DNA from: JAHJDO01 sp964437505
GTDB lineage: Bacteria; JAHJDO01
DNA length: 64,000 nucleotides
Reading direction: 5' to 3'
NCBI GenBank assembly: GCA_964437505.1
Contig: CAYTGU010000001.1
Coordinates: 62,001-126,000 of the forward strand
The notes under the pieces are model-generated. The model saw only the letters and a list, made by a program, of their open reading frames with translations. It was not told the DNA's origin and made no database searches. The position numbers and the translations under genes were made by a program. Shown here one piece after another: positions 43,508 to 53,500 of this stretch. How positions within the stretch are numbered: the first letter of the stretch is position 1; each line of letters opens with the position of its first letter.

Positions 43508-43918
43508 ATGCCATATAAACCAAATATAACTATATTCTGCTGTGAGAATTCAGTTTATGAAACTGCGATAGAGGTTAGTAGTGATCACAGTAATATTCAG
43601 GTTATAAAACTGCCATGTTCAGGTAAGCTCAGCAGTATTCATATAGTTAAATGTTTTGAATCCGGCAAAGACATGGTTCTAGTAATTGCATGCATAGAAG
43701 AAGCATGCCACTTTATAAATGGGAATATAAGAGTTGAAAAAGTTGTAGAAGCTACTCGTAACAGGTTGAAGGAATTGGATATTGAGGATAAACGCTTGCA
43801 AATTCTCAGTTTTGCACCTAATATGGAAGAGAAATTTCGTAGTGCTTTTAAGGATGTAATGTTACAGGCCTCAGAGCTTGGACCAATATATAAGAAATGG
43901 AAGAAAGGAGGTATTTGA
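43508..43918 (+). CDS. MvhD-like protein (first copy)
   Basis: 136 residues of the MvhD/HdrA-associated family (ITIFCCENSVYETA, VIKLPCSGKLSSIHIVKCFESG, IACIEEACHFINGN). MvhD proteins carry a [2Fe-2S] cluster and hand electrons from hydrogenase, formate dehydrogenase or Flox to HdrA. Several canonical cysteines are kept (CC, PCSG, ACxxxxC), although the second half of the protein is divergent compared with the copy at 54989. It follows the two HdrA-like genes by 8 bp. Confidence 0.85.
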   Translation: MPYKPNITIFCCENSVYETAIEVSSDHSNIQVIKLPCSGKLSSIHIVKCFESGKDMVLVIACIEEACHFINGNIRVEKVVEATRNRLKELDIEDKRLQILSFAPNMEEKFRSAFKDVMLQASELGPIYKKWKKGGI

Positions 43919-43982
43919 AGGATAAAAAATAAATTACTAACGCGTATATAACTGAAAGTGTAAAGAAAAAAGGAGGAATGGA

Positions 43983-44435
43983 ATGAAGAAGTTTATAGCT
44001 ACATCAATAGTAATGGCACTGGTTTTTTCTGCAAGTATCGCTGCATTTGCTCAGGAAGGAGAATCATTAATAGGGCAATCAAATCAGGCAACTAGGGAAT
44101 TGCTTTTTATGCCAACATGGCTGCCGGCACCGGTTATCGCGCCACTTGTATCAATCCCATGGAAGTTGTTTACATGGCGTGCTAAGCCAGAGGATTATCC
44201 TTTAAGTCCTAATCTTTATCGCGAAAAAGAGAAAAAGACCATATTTGAGGTTCTTATAGCTACTCCTATAATAGCTGCAGAATCGCTTGTTACGGGTCTT
44301 GTGTGGGGTGTTCCGCTTGGCATATGGGAGATGATAAGATGGGGCAAACCCGGATATTTTGGACGTACTATTCAGGTTGCACATAATAGATGCTATGAGT
44401 TTCATATAAGATATCTGAATCAGGCAGGATACTAA
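43983..44435 (+). CDS. Exported protein of unknown function
   Basis: 150 residues with a signal peptide (MKKFIATSIVMALVFSASIAAFAQE, cut after AFA). The mature part is unusual: PTWLPAPVIAPLVSIPWKLFTW, a charged linker, then a hydrophobic stretch (EVLIATPIIAAESLVTGLVWGVPLGIWEMI) that could be a membrane hairpin. No family recognised. It lies between mvhD-like and folD with a strong RBS (AAAAGGAGG), and breaks an otherwise metabolic run. Confidence 0.65.
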   Translation: MKKFIATSIVMALVFSASIAAFAQEGESLIGQSNQATRELLFMPTWLPAPVIAPLVSIPWKLFTWRAKPEDYPLSPNLYREKEKKTIFEVLIATPIIAAESLVTGLVWGVPLGIWEMIRWGKPGYFGRTIQVAHNRCYEFHIRYLNQAGY

Positions 44436-44440
44436 ACCAT

Positions 44441-45331
44441 ATGTCTGCGAAGATAATAGATGGTAAGGCAATTGCTGCCGAGATGCAGCAGGAGATGAAA
44501 GCTGAAGTAGAGGCTCTTAAGGATAAATACGGTCTGACTCCCGGGCTTGCTGTTGTGCTTGTAGGGGATAATCCAGCTTCAAAGGTTTATGTGAATATGA
44601 AAAAAAAGGCCTGCGCAAGGCTGAAGATATATTCTGAGGAGCACAAACTGCCGCGGGAAACTCCGGAACATGACCTGCTGGAACTTATTAATAAGCTCAA
44701 TGCAAATGAAAAAATTCATGGCATTCTTGTTCAGCTTCCTCTGCCGGACCATATTAATGAGGATAAGGTTCTTAACACTATTGATCCATCAAAGGATGTT
44801 GACGGCTTTCATCCGGTAAATGTCGGTAATCTTGTTGTTGGAAAGCCTTCTTTCCTGCCGTGCACACCATATGGCATTCAGCAGCTTCTTCTTAAAAGCG
44901 GTATTCAGATTGAAGGGAAACATGTTGTTGTAGTTGGTAGAAGTAATATTGTAGGAAAACCTGTTGCCCTAATTCTGCTTCAAAAAGCGCAGGATGCCAA
45001 TGCAACAGTCACTGTATGCCATTCACGAAGCGGTGACTTGTCTTACTATACCAAACAGGCGGATATATTGATTGCTGCTATTGGAAAAGCGGAAATGATA
45101 AAAAAAGATATGGTTAAACAAGACGCAGTGGTTATAGATGTGGGAGTTAATCGGGTTGATGATCCAAACTCAGAAAGGGGATACAAGCTTGTTGGGGATG
45201 TGGATTTTGATCAAGTAAAAGAAATAGCAAGCGCCATTACCCCTGTTCCAGGTGGAGTTGGGCCTATGACAATTACAATGCTTATGCATAACACTATAAA
45301 AGCTACGAGAAAGCAGAAAGAGATAAGATGA
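44441..45331 (+). CDS. folD: Methylene-THF dehydrogenase / methenyl-THF cyclohydrolase
   Basis: 296 residues, full length. YVNMKKKACARL carries the catalytic Lys, and GILVQLPLPDHIN and KDVDGFHPVNVG match the family signatures. GRSNIVGKPVA is the NAD(P) site. It interconverts methylene-, methenyl- and formyl-THF. Its position immediately before metV and metF (overlap of 4 bp) joins it to the methyl branch of C1 metabolism and to the Hdr genes around it. Confidence 0.96.
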   Translation: MSAKIIDGKAIAAEMQQEMKAEVEALKDKYGLTPGLAVVLVGDNPASKVYVNMKKKACARLKIYSEEHKLPRETPEHDLLELINKLNANEKIHGILVQLPLPDHINEDKVLNTIDPSKDVDGFHPVNVGNLVVGKPSFLPCTPYGIQQLLLKSGIQIEGKHVVVVGRSNIVGKPVALILLQKAQDANATVTVCHSRSGDLSYYTKQADILIAAIGKAEMIKKDMVKQDAVVIDVGVNRVDDPNSERGYKLVGDVDFDQVKEIASAITPVPGGVGPMTITMLMHNTIKATRKQKEIR

Positions 45332-45999
45332 TAGTTGCTGACAGAAAGCCTCTTCAGGAAATCATGGATATGATTGGAGACTGCGAGAAACTGCTTATTG
45401 TTGGCTGTAATGCTTGTGTAGCGATTTGTATGGCAGGTGGGGAGAAAGAGGTCTCTGAACTAGCTTCTTTAATTAAAATAGCCAAGAAGAAGCAAGGTAA
45501 GAGCATAGAAATTACAGAACAAGTTACAGAACGTCAGTGCGAGGAGGAGTTTGTTAAAGAAATAGAGAAAGAAATCAAAGGACACGATATTATACTGTCA
45601 ATGGCTTGTGGAGTAGGAGTGCAGCTCATTGCAAAGATGTATGAAGGGAAACTAGTTTATCCTGCGCTTAATACAAAGTTTATGGGTCTGCCAGAGGAGC
45701 AGGGGCAGTGGGCTGAAACATGTGCTGGATGTGGGGATTGCAAACTGGCAGATTTTGGAGGTATATGTCCTGTTGCGAGATGTTCAAAGAGCTTGCTTAA
45801 TGGTCCGTGCGGAGGCTCAGTAGATGGTAAATGCGAGGTGGATCCGGATAATATCGAGTGCGCATGGCAATTAATCTATGACAAAATGAAACTTCTTGGA
45901 CAGCTTGATAAACTTCTAAAAATAGAGCCTGCAAAGAGTTGGAAGACCTCAAGAGATGGTGGCCCAAGAAAAGTCATCAAAGAAGAAGTAAGGCTGTGA
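45328..45999 (+). CDS. metV: MetV-type methylene-THF reductase partner
   Basis: 223 residues. Two iron-sulfur/zinc-binding blocks stand out: GCNACVAICMAGGEKEV and CAGCGDCKLADFGGICPVARCSKSLLNGPCGGSVDGKCEV. The second is the hallmark of the MetV (MTHFR C-terminal) family, which forms a heterodimer with MetF in acetogens such as Moorella. It sits between folD and metF, so the trio encodes the methylene-THF reduction step. Electrons probably come from the adjacent Hdr module. Confidence 0.9.
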   Translation: MIVADRKPLQEIMDMIGDCEKLLIVGCNACVAICMAGGEKEVSELASLIKIAKKKQGKSIEITEQVTERQCEEEFVKEIEKEIKGHDIILSMACGVGVQLIAKMYEGKLVYPALNTKFMGLPEEQGQWAETCAGCGDCKLADFGGICPVARCSKSLLNGPCGGSVDGKCEVDPDNIECAWQLIYDKMKLLGQLDKLLKIEPAKSWKTSRDGGPRKVIKEEVRL

Positions 46000-46005
46000 T
46001 AACTC

Positions 46006-46965
46006 ATGAAATCAGGAAGTAATCTTGAAAAAATTTTAAATTCTGGCAAATTTGCTGTTACTGCAGAATTAGGACCTCCCAAAAGCGCAAATAAAGAGTT
46101 TGTTATAAAGCGGGCGCAAATATTAAAAAACTATGTAGATGCAACAAACCTTACTGACAATCAGACTGCAATAGTCAGAATGTCCAGTATAGCTGCAGCC
46201 AGAATAATTCTGGACGAGGATGTTGAGCCCGTAATCCAAATAACCTGTCGAGATCGCAACAGGATTGCTATACAGAGCGATGTTCTTGGCGCAGCTGCAT
46301 TAGGAGTAAAGAATATTCTATGTATTACCGGTGATCATCAGTGCTTTGGAAATCATCCTGATTCAAAGAATGTATTTGACATCGATTCTATCCAGCTTGT
46401 AGGTATCTTGAAGATGATGAGGGATGAGCAAAAAGTCTTGGGCGGTGATGCGATAAAAACACCTCCTCAAATCTTTATAGGCGCAGCAGCAAATCCTTTT
46501 GCAGATCCTCTGGAATTCAGAGTTATAAGGCTTGAGAAAAAGATAAAAGCTGGAGCGGATTTTATTCAAACACAGTGTATATTTGATATGAACAGGTTTT
46601 CTGAATGGATGCAAATGGTAGAGGATAAAGGATTAAACAGGAAGACGCACATTCTTGCGGGTGTTACTCCGATTAAATCATATAATATGGCAAAACATAT
46701 GGCTGAGAATGTATCAGGTGTTAGTGTGCCTCAAGAAATCTTGAAACGCATGGAAAACGCTAAAGATCCTAAAGAAGAAGGTGTAAATATATGTATTGAA
46801 ATCATAGAAGAACTGAGAAAAATAAAAGGCATTCATGGTATTCATATAATGGCAGTTCAATGGGAAGATATTATCCCTGAAATCGTGAAAAAAATTGGGC
46901 TATATCCAAGACCACGGACAATAGACGATAGTAAAAGAAACTGTGGTCTAGAAGGTAAAAATTGA
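46006..46965 (+). CDS. metF: Methylenetetrahydrofolate reductase
   Basis: 319 residues, TIM-barrel flavoprotein. FAVTAELGPPKSAN starts the barrel, with NLTDNQTAIVRMSS, QITCRDRNRIAIQSDVLGAAALG (Asp/Arg folate-site residues) and QTQCIFDMNRF near residue 185 typical of MetF. It binds FAD and reduces methylene-THF to methyl-THF. Pairing with metV indicates the acetogen-type complex lacking its own NAD(P)H site. The last 4 bp overlap the next gene. Confidence 0.95.
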   Translation: MKSGSNLEKILNSGKFAVTAELGPPKSANKEFVIKRAQILKNYVDATNLTDNQTAIVRMSSIAAARIILDEDVEPVIQITCRDRNRIAIQSDVLGAAALGVKNILCITGDHQCFGNHPDSKNVFDIDSIQLVGILKMMRDEQKVLGGDAIKTPPQIFIGAAANPFADPLEFRVIRLEKKIKAGADFIQTQCIFDMNRFSEWMQMVEDKGLNRKTHILAGVTPIKSYNMAKHMAENVSGVSVPQEILKRMENAKDPKEEGVNICIEIIEELRKIKGIHGIHIMAVQWEDIIPEIVKKIGLYPRPRTIDDSKRNCGLEGKN

Positions 46966-48233
46966 ATAGGAGAATGAAAAATGAGAAATTAAATATTTTA
47001 TTAATGTTTGTTGTTCTGAGTTTTTGTTTTGTTTCTTTAGACTTAATCGCAGGTAGTAGCCTGTGTTCTGAATACTATGGCCCTTATCAGTGCATGAAAA
47101 CCAATGAGAATATTAAAGTTGATGGGGAGCTTGATGAAGAGACTTGGGGAAAGGCAAAACCAATAAAATTTAAAGGGCTGGCGAATGGAGAAGAACCTAA
47201 ATACGATTCTACTGCAAAAAAAACTAATGAAAAAATTTGTCGCATAGGTTGGACATGGCTAGTAAAAGACGAGAAAATGGAAAAACTTATAAGTACAGCC
47301 AAAAAACTTGGATTTAATATTCTTATTTCTCCGACAGGAACAGAATCTAATTATAAATATATTAACAAGCTATGTGATGTCGCTTCAGATGAAGATATAG
47401 AGATTTACTATCGCTTTACTACAATATTAGCAAGAAAAGAATCAAAAAAATTCTGCCAAAAATACTGCCAAATTATTAGTGAAAAAGAAGTAGAAGAATT
47501 TAAAACATGGGATAAGGCTAACATACAATGGGGTGGAGAGCCTTTGAATCCAAAAGATATTTATTCTGAAGATGTTCTATGTTTTCACCACCCAGAAGTA
47601 GTAAAACACTGTAAAAATAAATTAAAAGATGCATTAATACACTGTCCTAATATATCGGGTATTGCATTTGATTTTATTGGATACAAAAATTATAAATATT
47701 GTAAATGCCCGGTTTCAGAGCGACTATTTGATGATTATTACAATAAACTTAAGAAAACAGGAAATACTATATCACGTAAAAGAGCCTTAGAACAATTTTC
47801 TCTTAATACACTCGTGGATTTTAGTAACGAATTAGCTGATTACATTCGCAAATTAAAACCTGAAATTAAAATAGCCACACATATTTATCCAACCTTTTTG
47901 GCAAATCCAGTATATGGGAATCGCCTTGATATTGATTACTGTTGTCAAACTGCTGCGTGGTTTTTTGAACCTTTCTGGGATTTGAAAAAAGTGTCTGAAT
48001 ATACGGTAAAAATAACAAAAAATGAAAAGCAATTTTTTAGACGTTGCACAGGGATACCATTCGTAGGAATATATATGGACAGGCCTGGACAGAATAAACC
48101 TGCTGAAAGATTTCAAGAAGAGCTTAAGACAATAAGAAGAACAGGATGCAAAAATATAAGTATATCTCCATTCAATATATTTCTAAAGCATCCGAAACTG
48201 GGAAATATTCTAATTGAAGAATTGAACAAATAA
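46962..48233 (+). CDS. Exported chimeric protein: partial CBM9-like head and TIM-barrel-like body
   Basis: 423 residues from a TTG start (46962, after GAAGGT); ATG 46974 is an alternative. A signal peptide (LNILLMFVVLSFCFVSLDLIA) is followed by the first strands of a CBM9 (VDGELDEETWGKAKPIKF). This module breaks off after about 20 residues and runs into a barrel-like protein (WTWLVKDEKMEKLISTAKKLGFNILISPTGTE, GIAFDFIGYKNYKYCKCPVSE) that resembles DUF4434/family-10-like glycoside-hydrolase modules. It looks like a fusion by deletion. It separates metF from hdrC in the redox cluster and has no obvious redox role. Confidence 0.65.
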   Translation: MNRRMKNEKLNILLMFVVLSFCFVSLDLIAGSSLCSEYYGPYQCMKTNENIKVDGELDEETWGKAKPIKFKGLANGEEPKYDSTAKKTNEKICRIGWTWLVKDEKMEKLISTAKKLGFNILISPTGTESNYKYINKLCDVASDEDIEIYYRFTTILARKESKKFCQKYCQIISEKEVEEFKTWDKANIQWGGEPLNPKDIYSEDVLCFHHPEVVKHCKNKLKDALIHCPNISGIAFDFIGYKNYKYCKCPVSERLFDDYYNKLKKTGNTISRKRALEQFSLNTLVDFSNELADYIRKLKPEIKIATHIYPTFLANPVYGNRLDIDYCCQTAAWFFEPFWDLKKVSEYTVKITKNEKQFFRRCTGIPFVGIYMDRPGQNKPAERFQEELKTIRRTGCKNISISPFNIFLKHPKLGNILIEELNK

Positions 48234-48277
48234 TAAAGATAGGAGCAATAATTCTAGGAGTTAGGGGGCAAGGGCAA

Positions 48278-48772
48278 GTGAAAGATAAAATTAGTTCTAA
48301 TGAAATTAGTTCTGATGAACTTGATAAGAATTTTAAGTATGAGGTAGCTGCGCAGCCGGGCGGAGAGAATATAAAGAAATGTTTTTCCTGCGGCACATGC
48401 ACTGCCGGATGTCCTGTTAGTGAAGTAGAGGAAGAATTCAATCCAAGAAAAATCATTCGCATGGTCCTGCTTGGGATGAAGAAAGAGGTACTCTCCTCTA
48501 AAGTAATCTGGTATTGTTGCAGTTGTTATACATGCTATGCGCAATGTCCGCAAAACGTTAAGTTCACAGACGTAATGGCAGCGCTCAGACATCTGGCAAT
48601 AAAGGAAGGTTATGTTAAAAAGGATTTTTTAGATAAGGTGTACAATATTGATAATCTAGCGCAGAAAATAAGACTTGATATTATTAAGTGTCTGACAAAA
48701 GAGCAAAGCCCTAATAAAATAAAAGCAGATATAATAGCCAAAGTTGAAGATTTCATAAAAACTAAGGAGTAA
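48278..48772 (+). CDS. HdrC-like iron-sulfur protein
   Basis: 164 residues from a GTG. Two [4Fe-4S] motifs: CFSCGTCTAGCP (C35, C38, C41, C45) and a CCSCYTCYAQCP block (C80, C83, C86, C90), spaced as in HdrC. NPRKIIRMVLLG between them is also typical. HdrC passes electrons between HdrA and HdrB; no HdrB gene is present, so the acceptor must differ. It follows the chimeric gene by 44 bp. Confidence 0.9.
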   Translation: MKDKISSNEISSDELDKNFKYEVAAQPGGENIKKCFSCGTCTAGCPVSEVEEEFNPRKIIRMVLLGMKKEVLSSKVIWYCCSCYTCYAQCPQNVKFTDVMAALRHLAIKEGYVKKDFLDKVYNIDNLAQKIRLDIIKCLTKEQSPNKIKADIIAKVEDFIKTKE

Positions 48773-48776
48773 AAAC

Positions 48777-50522
48777 ATGCCATTACAGACCATCGTAACC
48801 ATTCTTTTATCAATAACATTAATTATAATGATTGCAGTAAATATATTCCTTTTATTGAAAAAGCGAGATAATATTACAGAAACAAAATATCACGGTGTGC
48901 TTGAGAAACTTAATAAGGATCTTCAGGGACACGTTAATGAGCTTTCAGGTAAAGTCAGGCAGCTATCAGCAATACAAAGCATAAGCAGTGTTTTTGTATT
49001 GTCTGAGAATCTAAACCAAATTCTGCATAAAGTTATTCATGTTGTAACAAAGGCTCTCGATTGCAAAGTAGGAAGCATAATGATTTTTAATAAGGATAAA
49101 AATCTATTGAGAATAAAAGCAGCTGTAGGTTTAGAAGAGGAAATAATAGAGAATACCAGAATAAAACTGGGAGAAGAAAAAGAAATCTCCGGATGGGTGG
49201 CGCAGGAAAGGCAACCCCTGCTTATAGAAAATATTGAAAAATCAAGATTTTCAGGAACAAATAATCCTATATACAAGGAAAAATCGCTATTATCTGTTCC
49301 TATAATTTCAAAAGGAGAGCTGCTTGGAGTTATAAACTGCACAAATAAAAAAAACAGCGAATCGTTCACTCAAGATGAATTAGGTTCTCTAGTAGCTATT
49401 GCAAGTCAGACTGCTATATTGATTGAGAATGTTCGCGCGTATCACAATGTTGCCACCAAAGACAAGGAACACTTCACTCTATGCAGTGTTAGCGAAAAAA
49501 TTAACCTTTCACTTAATCTGGAAGAGACGCTGGATTACATTGCAAAAATGGCAACAGATATAACAAATACTGAGTCATGTTCTTTGAGATTACTGGATGA
49601 TGAGAACAAGAACAAGCTTCTGATTCGTGCCGGACACAATCTGAGTGATGAGTATATGAGAAAAGGACCGTTGGAAATGGGAGAAGGTGTTGGAGGTTAT
49701 GTTGCAGAGCATGCGGAGCCAGTTGCAATAGGCGATATTCGAAAAGACAAAAGGGTAGATTATAATGAATTTCTAAAAAATGAGGGATTGATTGCCTTGC
49801 TTTCTGTCCCAATAAAATCTAAGATTCGGGTAATAGGACTGATCAGTGTTTACAAGAAATCTCCGCATGAATTTGAACAGAATGATATTGACTTACTGAG
49901 TGCGTTCGCAAATCATGTATCGGTTGCCATAGAGAATGCCAAGCTTTACGAGACCATTAAGAAAAATTATTTAGAAACAATAGAAACCCTTGCTCTTACG
50001 ATTGAAGCAAGGGATCTATACACTCGCGGCCATTCAGAACGTGTTACAAATTATGCTATTGGCATAGCAAAGGAACTCGGAGTAGAAGAGGAACTATTAG
50101 AAATTATCAGATACGCAGGACGGTTGCATGATATTGGGAAGATTGCTATCCCGGATGGAATATTAAACAAGCCAGGCAAATTAACTACTGCGGAATTTGC
50201 AGAGATTAAGACACATCCAACCAAAGGAGCAGAACTCGTAGAACCGCTAGAGTTTCTCAAAGATGCTGCTCCAATGATAAAACATCATCATGAACGTTTT
50301 GACGGCAGGGGATACCCTGATGGTCTCGAAAAAATGAACATACCGCTTATTGCAAGAATTCTGGCAGTTGCAGATTCCTTTGACGCAATGACATCCAGAA
50401 GACCATACAGACAAAAGCCTATGGATGAGGATGAAGCTATTGAGGAATTAAAGAAGAATAAAGGAACGCAGTTCGACCCACAGGCAGTAGATGCTTTTAT
50501 AAAGACAGTTAAGCAGAGATAA
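48777..50522 (+). CDS. GAF-GAF-HD-GYP signalling protein
   Basis: 581 residues. An N-terminal membrane helix (TIVTILLSITLIIMIAVNIFLLL) and short coiled coil precede two GAF domains (about 70-205 and 235-390) and a C-terminal HD-GYP domain. The HD motif is RLHDIGKIAIPDGIL and the GYP motif HHHERFDGRGYPDGL, both intact. It should hydrolyse cyclic-di-GMP, with GAFs sensing small molecules. It lies 4 bp after hdrC and 12 bp before the giant HdrA gene, an unusual place for a signalling gene and possibly a redox sensor for the cluster. Confidence 0.92.
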   Translation: MPLQTIVTILLSITLIIMIAVNIFLLLKKRDNITETKYHGVLEKLNKDLQGHVNELSGKVRQLSAIQSISSVFVLSENLNQILHKVIHVVTKALDCKVGSIMIFNKDKNLLRIKAAVGLEEEIIENTRIKLGEEKEISGWVAQERQPLLIENIEKSRFSGTNNPIYKEKSLLSVPIISKGELLGVINCTNKKNSESFTQDELGSLVAIASQTAILIENVRAYHNVATKDKEHFTLCSVSEKINLSLNLEETLDYIAKMATDITNTESCSLRLLDDENKNKLLIRAGHNLSDEYMRKGPLEMGEGVGGYVAEHAEPVAIGDIRKDKRVDYNEFLKNEGLIALLSVPIKSKIRVIGLISVYKKSPHEFEQNDIDLLSAFANHVSVAIENAKLYETIKKNYLETIETLALTIEARDLYTRGHSERVTNYAIGIAKELGVEEELLEIIRYAGRLHDIGKIAIPDGILNKPGKLTTAEFAEIKTHPTKGAELVEPLEFLKDAAPMIKHHHERFDGRGYPDGLEKMNIPLIARILAVADSFDAMTSRRPYRQKPMDEDEAIEELKKNKGTQFDPQAVDAFIKTVKQR

Positions 50523-50534
50523 TATATTAGCTCC

Positions 50535-53500
50535 ATGTCAAATAAACAAAAAAACAAACCTGTAGCTTCCGTAATGGTAATTGGTGCTGGGGTTGGCGGA
50601 ATACAGGCATCTTTGGACCTGGCTGAGTCAGGGTTTAAGGTTTATCTTGTGGAATCATCGCCAACAATTGGCGGTGTAATGGCACAGCTTGATAAAACCT
50701 TTCCTACAAATGACTGCTCTATGTGCATAATGTCCCCGAAACTGGTTGAATGCGGCAGGCATCTGAATATAGAGAACATTACATATTCAGACATAGAAGA
50801 TATTTCCGGTCAAGCAGGTAATTTTGTAGCACGCATCAAGAGAAAATCCAGATTTATAGATATAACGAAGTGTACCGGATGCGCTGAATGTGAAGACGTA
50901 TGTCCTGTAAAGGTTCCAGATGAGTTCAATCAGGAACTAGTTTCTCGTAAAGCTATTTACAGACCGTTTCCACAAGCATATCCAAATGCGTATACTATTG
51001 AGAAAAATGATATTTCTCCATGTAGACTTGCATGTCCTGCAGGTGTTAATCCGCATGGATATATTGCACTCATTTCTGCAGGCAAGTATAAAGAGGCGCT
51101 TGATCTTGTAAGAGAGAGAATTGCGTTTGCTGCAGTGTGCGGCAGAGTTTGCCATCATCCGTGTGAAGCACAATGTAAAAGAGGAGAATATGACCAGCCA
51201 ATTGCGATAAGATCTCTAAAGCGGTTTCTTACGGATTGGGAAGACAAGAACAGTGAACAGAAGACAGAAGGCAGAGGACAGAAGGCAGAAAAAGCAAAAA
51301 AAGATAAGATTGCAATTATTGGCTCCGGGCCAGCCGGCTTGAGCTGTGCTTATGATCTGGCAAGAGAAGGATATCCTGTTACAGTATTTGAAGCATTGCC
51401 TGTTGCAGGTGGAATGCTTGCAGTAGGCATACCTGAATATCGTTTACCTAAGAAGATATTGAATAAAGAGATCGAAATAATTCGAAATATGGGTGTTGAG
51501 ATAAAAACAAATACTCGCATTGGAGATAAAATCAGTCTTAATGATTTAAAAAATAAAATGGGATACAAAGCTGTGTTCATTGCAGCAGGCGCTCATAAGG
51601 GGCTTAAGCTGGGTATTCCCGGCGAAGAGATGAAGGGAGTATTAGATTGCGTGGCATTCTTGAGAGAGGCAAATCTGGGCAAGCTCAAGCAAGTTAAAGG
51701 GAAAGTTGCTGTTATAGGAGGAGGAAATGCAGCTGTTGATTCTGCCAGAACTGCCTTGAGACTGGGAGCTAGTAAAGTAACCATCATATACAGGCGGACT
51801 AAAGTGGAAATGCCTGCAGACGAGGAAGAGATAAGAGCAGCAGAGGCAGAAGAGATTAGTATTGTCTATTTAGCTGCTCCGTTGAGAATAGTTGGAGAAA
51901 AGAGCAAAGTCTGTAAGATTGTTTGTCAAAAAATGAAGCTTGGCAAACCTGATGAGAGCGGAAGAAGAAGACCTGTCCCAATACCCAAAACTGATTTTAT
52001 TGTTGAAATAGATCTGCTCATACCTGCTATAAGCCAGTCTCCAGACCTGTCTTTTATTCCGGAGGACAGTGGCATAAATATCAGTAAATGGAATACAATT
52101 GATGCTGATGCTGATACCTACCAGACCGCTAAAGGAGGCATATTCGCAGGCGGGGATGTTACCAGTGGACCGGGAACGGTTATAGGGGCAATTGCAGCGG
52201 GAAAGAAAGCAGCTGTATCAATAAGGGGATATCTGCAAGGGGCAAAATTAACGTACAAGACTATTCAGGGTAATCCAAGTGAACCTGATATTGGAGATTA
52301 CCTTGCTCCTGAGAAAAGAGTGAAAATGACTGAGCTTAATATAAAACCAAGGATTAAAAATTTCTCTGAAGTTGAGCTTGGATTCTCAGAAGAAGACGCG
52401 AGGAAAGAGGCAGAAAGGTGTCTTAACTGCGGAATCTGTTCCGGGTGCGGCGAATGTGAAAAAACATGTCAGGCAAACGCAATAGATCATGACATGAAGG
52501 ATGAATTTGAAGAGATAAACATTGGCTCAATAATTCTTGCGCCAGGATTTGAGGAATTTAATCCTAAATTGAAATACGATTATGGATATAGTCGGTTCGA
52601 GAATGTAATCAGCAGTATTCAATTTGAGAGAATTTTGTCTGCTTCAGGACCTTATGAAGGACACTTGTTGAGACCATCTGATAAGAAATCGCCAAAGAGA
52701 ATTGCGTTTCTTCAGTGTGTTGGCTCAAGGGATGTTGACTGTAAAGCAGGATACTGTTCTTCGGTATGTTGTATGTATGCTATAAAAGAAGCAATTATAG
52801 CAAAGGAACACAGTACGGAGGAATTGGACATTAATATTTTCTTCATGGATATGAGGGCATATGGAAAGGACTTTGACAAATATTATGAAAGAGCAAAAGC
52901 CGAATATGGCGTAAGATTTATAAGATCAAGAGTTTCAGAAGCAATAGAAGATGAAAAAACAGGCAATATTACATTAAAATATGTTAATGAAGAGGGGAAC
53001 ATATTCTTTGAAGAGTTTGATCTTGTTGTTCTTTCAGTAGGATTGAAGCCTTCTAAGAAAATTTCCGATCTTGCAAGAAAGATAGGCATTAAGCTTAACC
53101 AATATAATTTTTGTGATACAAGGGATTTTCTTCCTTTAAACACTTCTAAATCAGGAATATTTGTATGCGGTGCGTTTAGCGGTCCAAAAGATATTCCTGA
53201 AACTGTAATGGGGGCAAGTGGAGCTGCCGCTGCTGCTGCTGAGCCGTTATTTAATGTTCGTGGTGAGTTAATAAAAGAGAAAGCATATCCGAAAGAACTA
53301 GATATACGTGGACAGGGGCCTAAAATAGGAGTTTTTGTGTGCCACTGCGGTATTAATATTGGCGGCGTGGTGGATGTTAAAGATGTTGTTGAATACGCCA
53401 AAACTCTTCCAAACGTTATATATGCCGATGAGAATTTATATACATGCTCGCAGGATACTCAGCAAACCATTAAGGATAAGATTAAAGAGCATAGCTTAAA

